Shown here piece by piece: positions 43,822 through 52,204 of a stretch of DNA of 64,000 bases. The notes below the pieces were generated by a model. It worked only from the letters and a program-made list of their open reading frames with translations. It was not told the origin of the DNA and did not search any database. Every line of letters starts with the position of its first letter. Position 1 is the first letter of the stretch. This DNA is from Ruminococcus sp. OA3. GTDB taxonomy: Bacteria > Bacillota > Clostridia > Lachnospirales > Lachnospiraceae. A program made the position numbers and the translations under genes. The stretch lies in contig NZ_JAKNTO010000001.1 in the NCBI RefSeq assembly GCF_022440845.1, positions 2,356,001 through 2,420,000 on the forward strand, read 5' to 3'.

Positions 43822-44970
43822 ATGATGATGAAGGTAGTGATTGCGACTGATTCCCTGAAAGGCAGTTTATCCTCAGTGGAAGCGGGCAGGGCGCTTGCAG
43901 CGGGAATTAAAAAAGCAGCTGAAGCTGAGGTTAAAATTGTGCCGATGGCGGATGGAGGGGAAGGAACAGCAGAGGCGCTGGTGGATGGAATGGGCGGACA
44001 GTGGGAGGAAGTCCTTGTGACAGGTCCGCTCGGAAATCCGGTAACGGCGAGATACGGTTATATAAAAGACAAAAAACAGGCTGTGATCGAGATGGCGTCA
44101 GCGGCTGGTATTACCCTGGTTCAGGAAAGGGAGAGAGATATTATGAAGGCGGGTACCCGCGGCGTCGGGGAGATGATCCGGGATGCGGTTGAGAGAGGGT
44201 GCCGGGATTTTCTGATCGGAATCGGAGGCAGTGCAACCAATGACTGCGGCACAGGCATGCTCTGCGCGCTGGGAGCCGAATTCCTGGACCGGGAAGGGAA
44301 ACATGTAGGAAACAAGGGGGAAGACTGCGGGCAGATAGTGACCATTCGTCTGAACGGTATGATGCCCGAACTGAAAGAATGCAGGTTTTGCATTGCGTGT
44401 GATGTGACGAATCCGCTGTACGGTGAAAATGGGGCTTCGTGCATTTTTGGCCCTCAGAAAGGCGGCACCAAGGAACAGGTACGCCGCATGGAGCGCATGC
44501 ACCGGCAGTTTGCCGATCTGACAAAAAGGACCATCGGAAAAGATGTTGCCGCCTGCCCCGGGGCCGGGGCGGCGGGCGGCCTGGGCTTTGCCTTTCTCGC
44601 CTTTTTGAATGCCAGCCTGGAGCCGGGCATCGATCTGGTGATGAGGGCGGTTGGACTGGAGGAATGTGTGAGGGATGCGGATTATGTGATCACCGGTGAG
44701 GGATGTCTCGACGCGCAGACCGTTATGGGGAAAGTACCGGCAGGGGTCGCGAGGCTTGCCAAAAAATACGGCGCTGTTGTGATCGCTGTGGCAGGCAGTG
44801 TGAAAGAGGAGGCATACTTATGCAACCGGGCGGGCATCGACGCGTTTTTCCCGATTATGCCGGGGGCGATTCGGCTGGAAGATGCCATGCGTCCCGATGA
44901 GACTGCCAGGAATCTGAACAGAACTGCCGAGCAGATTTTCCGGCTGCTCACAGCCTCACGTTCAGGCTAA
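43822..44970 (+). CDS. Glycerate kinase (GlxK/GarK type)
   Basis: 382 residues of the glycerate kinase type 1 family: ATDSLKGSLSS at the start, VPMADGGEGT, the phosphate-binding loop GIGGSATNDCG, and GVARLAKKYG near the C-terminus. It phosphorylates D-glycerate (normally at position 2 in this family) with ATP, feeding it into glycolysis. With the upstream dehydrogenase and CdaR regulator it makes a small glycerate/hydroxypyruvate utilisation module. Three consecutive ATGs (43822-43830) are possible starts. Confidence 0.92.
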   Translation: MMMKVVIATDSLKGSLSSVEAGRALAAGIKKAAEAEVKIVPMADGGEGTAEALVDGMGGQWEEVLVTGPLGNPVTARYGYIKDKKQAVIEMASAAGITLVQERERDIMKAGTRGVGEMIRDAVERGCRDFLIGIGGSATNDCGTGMLCALGAEFLDREGKHVGNKGEDCGQIVTIRLNGMMPELKECRFCIACDVTNPLYGENGASCIFGPQKGGTKEQVRRMERMHRQFADLTKRTIGKDVAACPGAGAAGGLGFAFLAFLNASLEPGIDLVMRAVGLEECVRDADYVITGEGCLDAQTVMGKVPAGVARLAKKYGAVVIAVAGSVKEEAYLCNRAGIDAFFPIMPGAIRLEDAMRPDETARNLNRTAEQIFRLLTASRSG

Positions 44971-45077
44971 ACAGCGGATGAGTCATGCCTTTGTGAAGTA
45001 AAAACTATGTCGCAGGAAACAAAATGATGACAATAGGTAAAATGTAAATAATTTTCAAATAATTCTCTTGCAAAATG

Positions 45078-45106
45078 TTGACAAAAATATGCAAGAAGGG
45101 TATATT
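45078..45106 (+). promoter_or_regulatory. Promoter of the type IV pilus operon
   Basis: TTGACA at 45078-45083 and TATATT at 45101-45106 with a 17-base spacer. The leader to the pilin ATG is about 120 bases. No cyclic-di-GMP riboswitch consensus was recognised in it. Confidence 0.8.
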
Positions 45107-45134
45107 GGATATTAAGAAAGGCATGATCTTTTAG

Positions 45135-45209
45135 TATGGATTCGATACGCCGATTGACCGTACGGTGCAGGAAATGATGCGTGGGATTCGGGAAGAAAAA
45201 CGGTCTTGA
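45135..45209 (+). pseudogene. Possible C-terminal relic of a ketopantoate reductase-like gene
   Basis: Twenty-four sense codons and a TGA, starting directly after an in-frame TAG, translate to a segment beginning YGFDTPIDRTVQEMM. This resembles the GVPTPVN-type C-terminus of 2-dehydropantoate 2-reductases. It has no start codon or gene body. It lies within the pilus operon leader. The match is short, so the assignment is tentative. Confidence 0.35.
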
Positions 45210-45229
45210 AAATAGGAGGAAAAGGTTTT

Positions 45230-45661
45230 ATGCTTAAAAAACTGAGGGAAAAAAGCAAGAACAAAAAGGGCTTTACTCTGGTGGAACTGATTGTGGTTAT
45301 AGTCATTATTTTAGTTCTGGCAGCAGTGATGGTGCCGAGTATACTGCGATATGTTAACAGAGCACATGAAGCTAATTGTAAAGCAGATGCGGCTACAATT
45401 CTGGTTCAGCTGCAGGCAGAAGTAGCAGATGCATATTTAGCAGATGCAGCAGCTCCGACTCTCCCAACTGGTCCTATAAACAGCGTTCCGTGTGCAAATC
45501 CGCAGACGGGCAGCTATACCGCGGCTGGCGCTGCGGAGTACACGTATGTGCTTAATGGCGATGGTGACATTGTTTCTTTTGCTTACAGAAATCCAAGAAA
45601 TTTTGTTAACTGGACGACGAATGGCTGGTTAGACGTAGATGAAGCGGTGACGACACCGTAA
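45230..45661 (+). CDS. Type IV pilin (major pilin candidate)
   Basis: 143 residues. The short basic leader ends KKG14, followed by FTLVELIVV with the conserved glutamate at mature position 5 (E19). The hydrophobic N-terminal helix that packs in the pilus core extends to about residue 36. The ~105-residue globular part contains many small residues and two cysteines. The prepilin peptidase two genes downstream should cleave after G14. ATG 45230 with TAGGAGGA at 45213-45220 is preferred over an upstream codon at 45206. As the first gene after the promoter and before a hairpin, it is the likely major pilin. Confidence 0.92.
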   Translation: MLKKLREKSKNKKGFTLVELIVVIVIILVLAAVMVPSILRYVNRAHEANCKADAATILVQLQAEVADAYLADAAAPTLPTGPINSVPCANPQTGSYTAAGAAEYTYVLNGDGDIVSFAYRNPRNFVNWTTNGWLDVDEAVTTP

Positions 45662-45699
45662 ATAATATGAAATATCGGAAGGGGGGTTCATAATTCCAA

Positions 45700-46152
45700 A
45701 TGACAGAACATTATGAATCCCTTTTTCGTACTGTGAAATTCAAACGGGCATGTGCGATTGCGCTGATCACACTGCTGGTCTGCGCTGCAGTGATCGCACC
45801 GGCACTGTGGTGCTGGGATCAGTCCATACAGAAACGCCAGACGTTGCGGGAAGCCAAGAACGTGGTGGAGAATCTGCAGCTTCTGTCGATTCAGTATTAC
45901 GGTCTCGGAGCGCCGCTTGCGGACAATTCCCGTGCGAGCGGAATGTCGAAGGCAGCGGAAGAAGAGGTACGGAGTTTTTCCGGAGCGGACGGAGATATAC
46001 AGCTGATATCATGGAATACAAAAAAAAATTGTGTTGCCACCATGAATTATCAAAAAGGAAAATTTCTGGTACAGTACAGGTATGAGGAAGCAGAAGATAT
46101 TGCCACCTGGGACCTTTACTGGAACATTCATCAATACGATAATCAGGGATGA
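45700..46152 (+). CDS. Pilin-like single-pass membrane protein of the pilus operon
   Basis: 150 residues, unrecognised. A hydrophobic helix at ~18-38 is followed by a helical stretch with QKRQTLREAKNVVENLQLLSIQYYG, as in the stalk of pilins, and a C-terminal domain with two conserved-looking tryptophans. It has no G/F-T-x-x-E prepilin cleavage motif, so it is probably not a processed pilin. The position between pilin and prepilin peptidase suggests an assembly or minor-pilin-like role. The ribosome site GGAAGGGGGG lies about 14 bases upstream of ATG 45700. Confidence 0.65.
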   Translation: MTEHYESLFRTVKFKRACAIALITLLVCAAVIAPALWCWDQSIQKRQTLREAKNVVENLQLLSIQYYGLGAPLADNSRASGMSKAAEEEVRSFSGADGDIQLISWNTKKNCVATMNYQKGKFLVQYRYEEAEDIATWDLYWNIHQYDNQG

Positions 46153-46158
46153 TAAGGA

Positions 46159-46204
46159 AGGAATTCCATTTGGTGGACCGCCGGATGGGGTTCCTCTTTC
46201 TTTG
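46159..46204 (+). terminator. Leaky terminator-like hairpin after the pilin genes
   Basis: An 11-bp stem (46159-46169 with 46185-46195) containing two G-U pairs and a 15-base loop is followed by the T-rich stretch CTTTCTTT. It could reduce transcription past the pilin genes, giving more pilin than assembly machinery. Confidence 0.5.
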
Positions 46205-46236
46205 CTCTGGCAAATAATCCCTGCGGGAGGAAGTGT

Positions 46237-47010
46237 ATGCTGTTGATTTTGTGTGAGGGTTTTCTGTGGGCGCTGCTCTTTACTCTGGGAGCCTGCATTT
46301 TTTCATTTTTAAATGTCATCATCTACCGGGTTCCGAGGGGAATGTCGTTTGTCAGGGGGCATTCCGCCTGTCCGGCATGCGGTCAGCGTCTGCGGGCTAA
46401 AGATCTGATTCCCATATTCAGCTGCCTGTCTCTCAAAGGTAAATGCAGATATTGCGGCGAAACGATCGGGACCAGAGATACCTGGACAGAACTGTTGGGC
46501 GGGGGATTAGCCATCCTCAGCTTTTATCAATATGAAAATTGCGGAACTGCAGCCACCGTTTTTGCATTTTTCTGCGTGCTGACGGTGGTGGCGTTTCTTG
46601 ATCTGGATACGATGGAGATTGAGGATGGATGTTCTGTCGCCATTGTTGCTGTGGCAATACTCTCTGTTTTCACGATGCCGGGACTGCCGATTATCAGCCG
46701 TCTGACTGGTGCACTTGCAGTGAGCGTGCCGATGCTGATTCTGACGCTTCTGGTACCGGGAGCGTTTGGCGGAGGGGACATCAAGCTGATGGCGGCATCC
46801 GGGTTGTTTCTGGGATGGAAGCTGACACTGGTATCCATGGCAATTGCCGTGCTGTCAGGGGGTATCTATGGAATTTTCCTGCTGGCGGCCAAAAAGAAGG
46901 AGCGGAAGGATCACTTTGCATTCGGTCCGTTTCTATGCCTGGGGATGGCGCTGGGGCTGCTGTACGGACAACCGCTTATTGACTGGTATCTGGGCATGCT
47001 GTTATACTGA
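46237..47010 (+). CDS. pilD: Prepilin peptidase / N-methyltransferase (A24)
   Basis: 257 residues, membrane-embedded. The cytosolic loop has two C-x2-C pairs (CPACG, CRYCG) that bind zinc in the methylase domain. The catalytic aspartates are in FLDLDTMEIED and GGGDIKLM. It removes the leader from prepilins and methylates the new N-terminal phenylalanine. Its substrates here should be the pilin at 45230 and the giant prepilin-like protein at 53271. Confidence 0.93.
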   Translation: MLLILCEGFLWALLFTLGACIFSFLNVIIYRVPRGMSFVRGHSACPACGQRLRAKDLIPIFSCLSLKGKCRYCGETIGTRDTWTELLGGGLAILSFYQYENCGTAATVFAFFCVLTVVAFLDLDTMEIEDGCSVAIVAVAILSVFTMPGLPIISRLTGALAVSVPMLILTLLVPGAFGGGDIKLMAASGLFLGWKLTLVSMAIAVLSGGIYGIFLLAAKKKERKDHFAFGPFLCLGMALGLLYGQPLIDWYLGMLLY

Positions 47011-47050
47011 TTCGAAGAGCTTTTTATAAAAATATGGGAGGTAGTACCTC

Positions 47051-48247
47051 ATGGCACAATATCGCTATCAGGCACAGACGATAGACGGAAAGATGAAAAA
47101 GGGCATCATGAATGCGGCGGATGAAGCAGATCTTCAGCTGCGCCTGCGGGAGGAAGATGCCTTTTTACTTTCCGCAAAACCTGTAGAGTCCGGAAAAAGG
47201 ATGCAGCCGTTTAAACCGAAGGTACTGGCGGATTTTTCCAGACAGCTGGGAACATTGACGGCATCCGGTGTGACGCTGGTCCGGGCCTTGAATATTATAG
47301 CTAACGGCGAGGCTGTCAGGCCAAGGGAAAAGACAATATACGAAGACATGCTGCGCCAGCTGCGGCAGGGCATTGCGTTGTCTGATGCGATGGAATCACA
47401 GAATGGTGCGTTTCCTCCGCTGATGGTCTATATGTTCCGTTCGGCGGAGAGCAGCGGCAACCTGGATCAGGTTGCAATGCAGATGGCGGTCAATTATGAG
47501 AAAGACCACCGGCTGAACACAAAGATCTCCAGTTCCCTCGTATATCCCAGAATTCTGGTGTTTTTGATCATCGGGGTTATTTTAATCCTGACAAAATTTG
47601 TACTTCCGCAGTTTCAGGAGCTGTTTGACCAGATGGAACAGCTTCCTGCAGCGACGATGATCCTGATGGCGATCAGTGATTTCATGCAGAAATTCTGGCT
47701 GCTGGTGATTGTACTGCTGCTCGGCCTGTGGATCGGATTCAAAGCGCTGCTGCGGAGCGACAGGATGCGCAGAAGATGGCATAGGATGCTGATTCATATG
47801 CCTCTGATCGGAAAGCTGCAGAAGGTTATCTGCACATCACGCTTTGCGAGAACGCTGAGCTTTTTGTATACGGCTGGAATTCCGATCGTGCCGTCGCTGC
47901 AGATTGCCCGAAAGACGATAGGAAATGATTACATAGATGCACAGTTCGATGATGTGATTCCGCTGGTTCGTGCAGGAAACAATTTAAGTGACGGACTTGA
48001 TATGGTGGACGGTTTCGTGCGCAAGCTGGCAGATTCCATTCGAGTCGGGGAGGAGACCGGCAAGCTGGATACGATGCTGATGTCCACCGCGGAATCCATG
48101 GAATACGATGCAGATATGGCAATTACCAAGATGGTCTCCTATGTGGAGCCGGTGATGCTGATCGTCCTTGGAATCATTGTTGCCTTCGTGATGGTGGCGG
48201 TATTCAGCGCGCTGTACGGTTCCTACGATGCGGTTTCGGGCATGTGA
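47051..48247 (+). CDS. pilC: Type IV pilus inner-membrane platform protein PilC
   Basis: 398 residues of the GspF/PilC family. Two copies of the F-domain (~65-190 and ~265-390) are separated by membrane helices near 170-190, 215-235 and the C-terminus. Motifs include FSRQLGTLTASGVTLVRAL and FARTLSFLYTAGIPIVPSL, one per repeat. It transmits ATPase motion to pilin insertion. GGGAGG precedes ATG 47051. Confidence 0.94.
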   Translation: MAQYRYQAQTIDGKMKKGIMNAADEADLQLRLREEDAFLLSAKPVESGKRMQPFKPKVLADFSRQLGTLTASGVTLVRALNIIANGEAVRPREKTIYEDMLRQLRQGIALSDAMESQNGAFPPLMVYMFRSAESSGNLDQVAMQMAVNYEKDHRLNTKISSSLVYPRILVFLIIGVILILTKFVLPQFQELFDQMEQLPAATMILMAISDFMQKFWLLVIVLLLGLWIGFKALLRSDRMRRRWHRMLIHMPLIGKLQKVICTSRFARTLSFLYTAGIPIVPSLQIARKTIGNDYIDAQFDDVIPLVRAGNNLSDGLDMVDGFVRKLADSIRVGEETGKLDTMLMSTAESMEYDADMAITKMVSYVEPVMLIVLGIIVAFVMVAVFSALYGSYDAVSGM

Positions 48248-48263
48248 TAAGGAGGAAACTGAC

Positions 48264-49736
48264 ATGTTAGTTGTATATTTATCAAATCGGTATATCCGCG
48301 TTGTAGTCGGAGAAAAGACAGGCGGAAAGGTGCGTGCATCCGGGCTTTATTACGCTGTGGATACGCAGGGATGTATTCTGAATGGGAGTGTCATGGATGA
48401 GGAAGGCTTTCTGGGGATCATAAAAGACCTGTGGGAGAGCAACGGGCTTCCCGGAAAGGGTATTAACCTGGTCATTGACAGCACACAGTTTACGAGCCGT
48501 GTTGTGGATGTTCCGCTGCAGAAGCCCGCACAGACCATGCAGTTTTTAAGCCGTGAATTTACAGACGTAGGCAGGATCTCAAATCCGGTTTACGGTTATT
48601 TTCCGCTGCCTCGTCAGCGGGAGCATAAGGCAAAGGCACACACGGTATTTGCAACCGTGGTAAGCCGTGAGTATATCAGCGGCTATCAGGAGCTTTTTGG
48701 CAGACTTGGTATCACGATCGACAGTGTTGAGTGTGCATCGGGGGCAATGATCCGTCTGCTGGAAATCCTGTCACAGGTGAATGATGCAAACGCCATTGTA
48801 CAGTTTGTGGATGACATGACCCTGGTCAATGTGCTGCTCATTGAAGGACGGTATGAGTATTCCAGCCATAACCGTCTTTTCTCTGATCCCGGAACGCCTG
48901 GGTTCTGCGAGGAGGCAGCCCGGGCGGTGGGAAATATCCTGCAGTTTGCAAAAGCACAGAAGATTCCGCAGAAGATCACAACTGTGTATATAGCCGGGAT
49001 TTCGAAAGAAGAACAGGAATTCTATATCCAGAATATCAGCCAGGTTGATCATACGCTGGAAGTGGAAGAGCTGAGCGGGGGAACTAATGTGGCGATCACT
49101 CCCGGGACGGGCAGGTATCAGACATTTTCTTACTTTTCGCTGGCTGTGGGCGGTCTGATTGAGACTGACGCCAGAACAAACATCATGAGCCAGATGAAAG
49201 TGAATGCAAAGAAGACGGAAGAAAGACGCAGGCGGAACCGGCGTCTGATACCGGCAGTGGCCGCAGGCGCGATTCTCTTTGTGATTACTGCTGCGTTCGG
49301 CGTCTATACACTGCTGCTTTCAATGGAACTGAAGGATGTACAGGAGTACAATAACAGCCCGGACGTACTTGCGGCATGCAGTGAATATGAGGCGCTGAGC
49401 TGGGAAATCTCTGCAGTTGCAGGGTTGAGTCAGAGCCTGACCGGACTTCGGCAGAGTGTTCTGGCTTATCCGATGGTCAACAGTGCTGTGGAGGAGACAA
49501 TCGCCGGCTGTGCGGGCGGACTGGTATCGGCGGAGATCAGCAGTTATGACTCGAAGACAGGAATCATAAGTTTTGATACGTCAGCTGGAAATGTGGAACA
49601 GATCAATCAGTTTATCCGGCTGCTGAGTGAACAGGATATCTTTGCGTCTGTGGATTATACGGGATATGCGCAGGATGCCGGGGGGCAGTGGCAGGTAAAG
49701 GTGAATTGTACCATGGCGGACAGACAGGAGGGATAA
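48264..49736 (+). CDS. PilM-PilN fusion protein
   Basis: 490 residues. Residues ~1-310 are an actin-like PilM domain (LVVYLSNRYIRVVVGEK at the start; ECASGAMIRLLEIL in the middle). A membrane helix at ~325-350 and a C-terminal extracytoplasmic domain follow, with the plan of PilN (helix, then coil and ferredoxin-like domain). In most systems PilM and PilN are separate proteins that bind each other; here they are one chain. ATG 48264 has AAGGAGG at 48249-48255 and is preferred over a codon at 48228 inside the pilC gene. Confidence 0.8.
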   Translation: MLVVYLSNRYIRVVVGEKTGGKVRASGLYYAVDTQGCILNGSVMDEEGFLGIIKDLWESNGLPGKGINLVIDSTQFTSRVVDVPLQKPAQTMQFLSREFTDVGRISNPVYGYFPLPRQREHKAKAHTVFATVVSREYISGYQELFGRLGITIDSVECASGAMIRLLEILSQVNDANAIVQFVDDMTLVNVLLIEGRYEYSSHNRLFSDPGTPGFCEEAARAVGNILQFAKAQKIPQKITTVYIAGISKEEQEFYIQNISQVDHTLEVEELSGGTNVAITPGTGRYQTFSYFSLAVGGLIETDARTNIMSQMKVNAKKTEERRRRNRRLIPAVAAGAILFVITAAFGVYTLLLSMELKDVQEYNNSPDVLAACSEYEALSWEISAVAGLSQSLTGLRQSVLAYPMVNSAVEETIAGCAGGLVSAEISSYDSKTGIISFDTSAGNVEQINQFIRLLSEQDIFASVDYTGYAQDAGGQWQVKVNCTMADRQEG

Positions 49737-49740
49737 CACA

Positions 49741-50472
49741 ATGCAGAAGCTGACAGAACGGGACAAAAAACTGCTGATCTTTCTTGCCGTGTTCACAGTG
49801 GTTGTCGGGATCGGTGCAGGCGTGCTGCTGCCTCTGATTCAGAAAAGCCAGGATCTCAAAAGTGAACTTGCAGATGCCAGGCTGGAGCGGCAGGAAAAAG
49901 AAATGAAGGTGGCGATGCTGACATCCATGAGGGAGAAAGAGAAAAAGTTGAAGGAAAGCCTTTCACAGCTCCAGCAGGAATTTTATGAGGCTATGCCCAG
50001 TATGGAGATTGATAAGATGCTCACAGACCTGGCACTTGGCAGAGGACTTCAGGTACAGGATCTGAATATCTCTCTTCCGATAGAGGGTCAGTATACAGAA
50101 TTGATGGATTATACGGCGATGCTGAATCAGCAGGCATCCGGCACCGAGGATAATAATTCGCAGGGGCTTTTGGCTTACAATGGAGTATGCACGGCTTCTG
50201 TAACGATGATCATGACGGGGGAACGGGTGAACCTGCAGGCCATGCTGGATGCATGTGCCATTCAGGAACCGCGCCTGCGCATCTCAAATTTTCAGTGGCA
50301 GAAGAATACGAGAGGGGATACCGGCGGTTATACCCTTGCGATCTCCATGGAACTGTATATGTATGAGGACACATTACAGTACATGCAGGATCTGATGGAG
50401 CAGGATACCGGCCAAGAAAGACAGGAAGATACTGAGGATACAGAGGAAGAACAGACCCCTGCAAAACAGTAA
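49741..50472 (+). CDS. pilO: PilO-like pilus alignment protein
   Basis: 243 residues. A membrane helix (~12-32) and a coiled coil (~35-90) lead to a small ferredoxin-like domain, the PilO plan, and an acidic C-terminal tail. It follows the PilM-PilN fusion by 4 bases. It should bridge the platform and the extracytoplasmic pilus machinery. Primary similarity is low, so the assignment rests on topology and position. Confidence 0.75.
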   Translation: MQKLTERDKKLLIFLAVFTVVVGIGAGVLLPLIQKSQDLKSELADARLERQEKEMKVAMLTSMREKEKKLKESLSQLQQEFYEAMPSMEIDKMLTDLALGRGLQVQDLNISLPIEGQYTELMDYTAMLNQQASGTEDNNSQGLLAYNGVCTASVTMIMTGERVNLQAMLDACAIQEPRLRISNFQWQKNTRGDTGGYTLAISMELYMYEDTLQYMQDLMEQDTGQERQEDTEDTEEEQTPAKQ

Positions 50473-50481
50473 GAGGCAGTT

Positions 50482-52164
50482 ATGGAAAATAATATCAGAA
50501 ACTTAAGGATAGGCGACGTTTTAAAAGAATACGGTTATGTGACGGATGAGCAGATAGACGAGGCACTTGCTTATCAAAAAGAGCACAGGGCCCTTCGGCT
50601 CGGCGGCGCCCTGATCGAACTGGGTTATGTAAAGGAAGAGCACGTACTGGAGGCGCTTGCCGCCCGTCTTGCCATGCGCCGCGTGGAAATCTCAAATATC
50701 GATGTCGAAGTGGAAGCCGTGGAAATGATCCCGCGTCCGCTGGCGGAAAAGTATGAGATGCTGGCAGTCCAGAGAAAAGATGGCGTGCTGACGGTCGTAC
50801 TGAATGACCCCATGAATTTTTACGGAATTGAAGATATTCATCAGCTGACCGGTATGCAGCTTGACATCCGCCTCAGTATGAGAGACAGTCTGTTAAAGGC
50901 GATTCAGTATTATTATACAGAAGTGGAAGCAAGGCAGGCTGCACAGGTTGCCAATAAGAGCTTTGAAGACCAGGACATGGAGGAGCTGGAGTTCGAGGAG
51001 GAGGGGGACAGCGACACGCCTGTCATCAATCTTCTGAGCCGTCTGATCAACCGGGCGCACAGCACCAATGCATCCGATATCCATATTGAACCGTTCGAAC
51101 AGAAGACTCTGGTGCGTATGCGCATCGACGGCGTCATTGTGGAATACGTGACGCTTCAGAAGAGTCTTCACGCATCACTGATCGCCCGTATCAAGATTCT
51201 GGGCGAGATGGACATTGCAGAGCGCAGAGTCCCGCAGGACGGTCATTTCCGTCTGCGCGTGGAAGGTGAGTTTATCAATATCCGTGTGTCTGTGATCCCT
51301 ACGGTATTTGGAGAAAAGGCGGTGCTGCGTCTTTTAAGCAGCAATGCACATATCGACTGTCCGTCTACTTTTGGCATGGAAGAACCGGACTATTTAAAAT
51401 TACAAAAAATGCTGCAGTCTCCAAACGGCATTATCTATTTTACCGGTCCGACCGGTTCCGGTAAGACAACGACGCTCTATATGATTCTGGAAGAGCTGTC
51501 CAAAAGAGCGGTAAACATCTCAACGATCGAGGACCCGGTGGAGAAAAACCTGCCCAAGGTTAACCAGATGCAGGTAAACAATCAGGCTGGTCTGACGTTT
51601 GAAGCGGGGCTTCGCGCGCTGCTGAGGCAGGACCCTGATATCATCATGGTCGGTGAGACGCGTGATGTGGAGACGGCATCGATTTCCGTTCGTGCAGCGA
51701 TCACAGGCCACCTTGTATTTTCAACACTTCATACGAATGATGCTGCATCCTCAATTGTCCGCCTGAAAGATATGGGACTGATGCCATATATGGTGTCAAG
51801 CTCGCTGACCGGGATCGTTGCGCAGAGGCTGATGCGTAAGGTCTGTCCGGACTGTGCTGAGGATGTGCCTCCTACTGAACAGGAGGCGATGATGCTGGGC
51901 GGGCATGCAGAATGTATCAAGAAGGTGAACGGATGTCCGCTGTGCAATTATACGGGATATCGGGGAAGAACGGCGATACACGAGATACTGGTGATCGACC
52001 GGGAGGTGCGGAATATGATCATGAACGGCGCTTCTGTGGAAGCGATTCAGGAGTATGCGGTACATGAGCAGAATATGAAGACACTCAAAGACTGCGGCAT
52101 CAGTCTGGTGAAGCAGGGGATAACGACAATTGAGGAACTGCGTAAGGTAGCATATTATGCCTGA
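50482..52164 (+). CDS. pilB: Pilus extension ATPase PilB/GspE
   Basis: 560 residues. The N-terminal MshEN domain (~5-150; includes RIGDVLKEYGYVTDEQIDEAL and RLGGALIELGYV) is of the type that can bind cyclic-di-GMP in other bacteria. The AAA-like ATPase core has Walker A GPTGSGKTTT near 322 and Walker B PDIIMVGETRD near 385. A zinc-binding pair (CPDC near 454 and CPLC) follows. It powers pilin polymerisation. The MshEN domain could connect this operon to the cyclic-di-GMP enzymes earlier in the window. Confidence 0.95.
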   Translation: MENNIRNLRIGDVLKEYGYVTDEQIDEALAYQKEHRALRLGGALIELGYVKEEHVLEALAARLAMRRVEISNIDVEVEAVEMIPRPLAEKYEMLAVQRKDGVLTVVLNDPMNFYGIEDIHQLTGMQLDIRLSMRDSLLKAIQYYYTEVEARQAAQVANKSFEDQDMEELEFEEEGDSDTPVINLLSRLINRAHSTNASDIHIEPFEQKTLVRMRIDGVIVEYVTLQKSLHASLIARIKILGEMDIAERRVPQDGHFRLRVEGEFINIRVSVIPTVFGEKAVLRLLSSNAHIDCPSTFGMEEPDYLKLQKMLQSPNGIIYFTGPTGSGKTTTLYMILEELSKRAVNISTIEDPVEKNLPKVNQMQVNNQAGLTFEAGLRALLRQDPDIIMVGETRDVETASISVRAAITGHLVFSTLHTNDAASSIVRLKDMGLMPYMVSSSLTGIVAQRLMRKVCPDCAEDVPPTEQEAMMLGGHAECIKKVNGCPLCNYTGYRGRTAIHEILVIDREVRNMIMNGASVEAIQEYAVHEQNMKTLKDCGISLVKQGITTIEELRKVAYYA

Positions 52165-52204
52165 CGGGCAGGAAAATCTATAGAAACAGGAGGCAGGCAG
52201 TGTT

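Noticed and set aside
45107-45229. Cyclic-di-GMP riboswitch in the pilin leader
   Set aside because: Searched by eye because some clostridial pilin leaders carry one; the conserved blocks are absent and the leader is mostly explained by a gene fragment.
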